Positions 63,890 through 64,000 of a stretch of 64,000 nt of DNA are shown piece by piece (position 1 is the stretch's first letter; the number at the start of each line of letters is the position of its first letter). A model generated the notes under the pieces. The model was given only the letters and a program-made list of their open reading frames with translations, was not told where the DNA came from and did no database searches. The position numbers were made by a program, and so were the translations under genes. The stretch covers positions 1,090,199 to 1,154,198 of the forward strand of contig NZ_CP061738.1 in the NCBI RefSeq assembly GCF_014771645.1. Direction: 5' to 3'. This stretch comes from Candidatus Wolbachia massiliensis. GTDB lineage: Bacteria; Pseudomonadota; Alphaproteobacteria; Rickettsiales; Anaplasmataceae.

Positions 63890-64000
63890 TAGCCCTTCTC
63901 ATAAAAGTAGAAACAGGATAGAATAGGGGCTTAGGGTAATGAAAAGGTAAAAGTGCCAGCAGCATATAGCTATGACTTAAGGAAAAAAGCCATCCAGGCG
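63890..64000 (+). mobile_element. IS630-family insertion sequence (copy 3, cut by window end)
   Basis: It begins TAGCCCTTCTCATAAAAGTA after a TA at 63888-63889 and matches the first 111 bases of the copy at 5494. The transposase start (MPAAYSYDLRKKAIQA) is included, from about 63953. The remainder lies beyond the window. Confidence 0.93.

Overview
The window is AT-rich chromosomal DNA from a Wolbachia-type endosymbiont (Rickettsiales, Anaplasmataceae). Evidence: a ribA-virB8-virB9-virB10-virB11-virD4 type IV secretion locus followed by a wspB-like Wsp/P44-family surface protein, scattered gene transfer agent (GTA) genes, an archaeal-genre ValRS, ankyrin and coiled-coil proteins, RelE/RelB modules and many insertion sequences. 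The strain or supergroup cannot be fixed from the sequence alone.

Layout. 1-3215: decayed Rpn-type nuclease gene, frameshifted lipoprotein, DciA-like gene, rpmB and lipA. 3219-10044: a rearranged, IS-rich stretch with a truncated GTA gp15-like gene, two oppositely facing IS5 right ends joined through an IS630 copy, and a Wolbachia-type gene split by a second IS630. 10119-15227: glutamine-synthetase-like protein, dnaA, secreted metallophosphoesterase, tRNA-Leu(GAG) and ribA. 15300-24871: virB8-B9-B10-B11-D4, then three RelBE-like toxin-antitoxin modules with near-identical promoters, then the wspB-like gene. 25406-29553: pdhA, hemJ and ppdK. 29639-30547: dead IS982. 31147-37995: coxB-coxA-ctaB-small membrane ORF, rnhA and an AsmA-like giant. 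38141-40191: small accessory genes, including a metalloprotease-like protein. 40250-42009: tatC-gap. 42010-45242: repeats, a second dead Rpn gene, an IS256 remnant and an intact IS5. 45397-50382: ankyrin protein plus GTA gp9, gp8, gp6 and gp5 homologues. 50774-59273: pyrF, two paralogous membrane-anchored coiled-coil proteins separated by an IS256 that contains an IS5, and valS. 59401-64000: Wolbachia-type hypotheticals, gamma carbonic anhydrase-like protein, ruvAB, a gene stump and the start of another IS630.

How it fits together. Conserved operons (cox, vir, ruv, tatC-gap) are largely intact. Decay is concentrated at IS elements and Rpn genes. IS5 and IS630 transposase copies are essentially identical, which points to recent movement, whereas IS982, IS256 and the Rpn genes are degraded. 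The most unusual places are the triple toxin-antitoxin array wedged between virD4 and wspB, with two toxins lacking a normal start codon; the chimeric IS5/IS630 structure; the dispersed GTA relic; a collagenase-like zincin candidate; and repeated consensus-like promoters that point into non-coding repeats.
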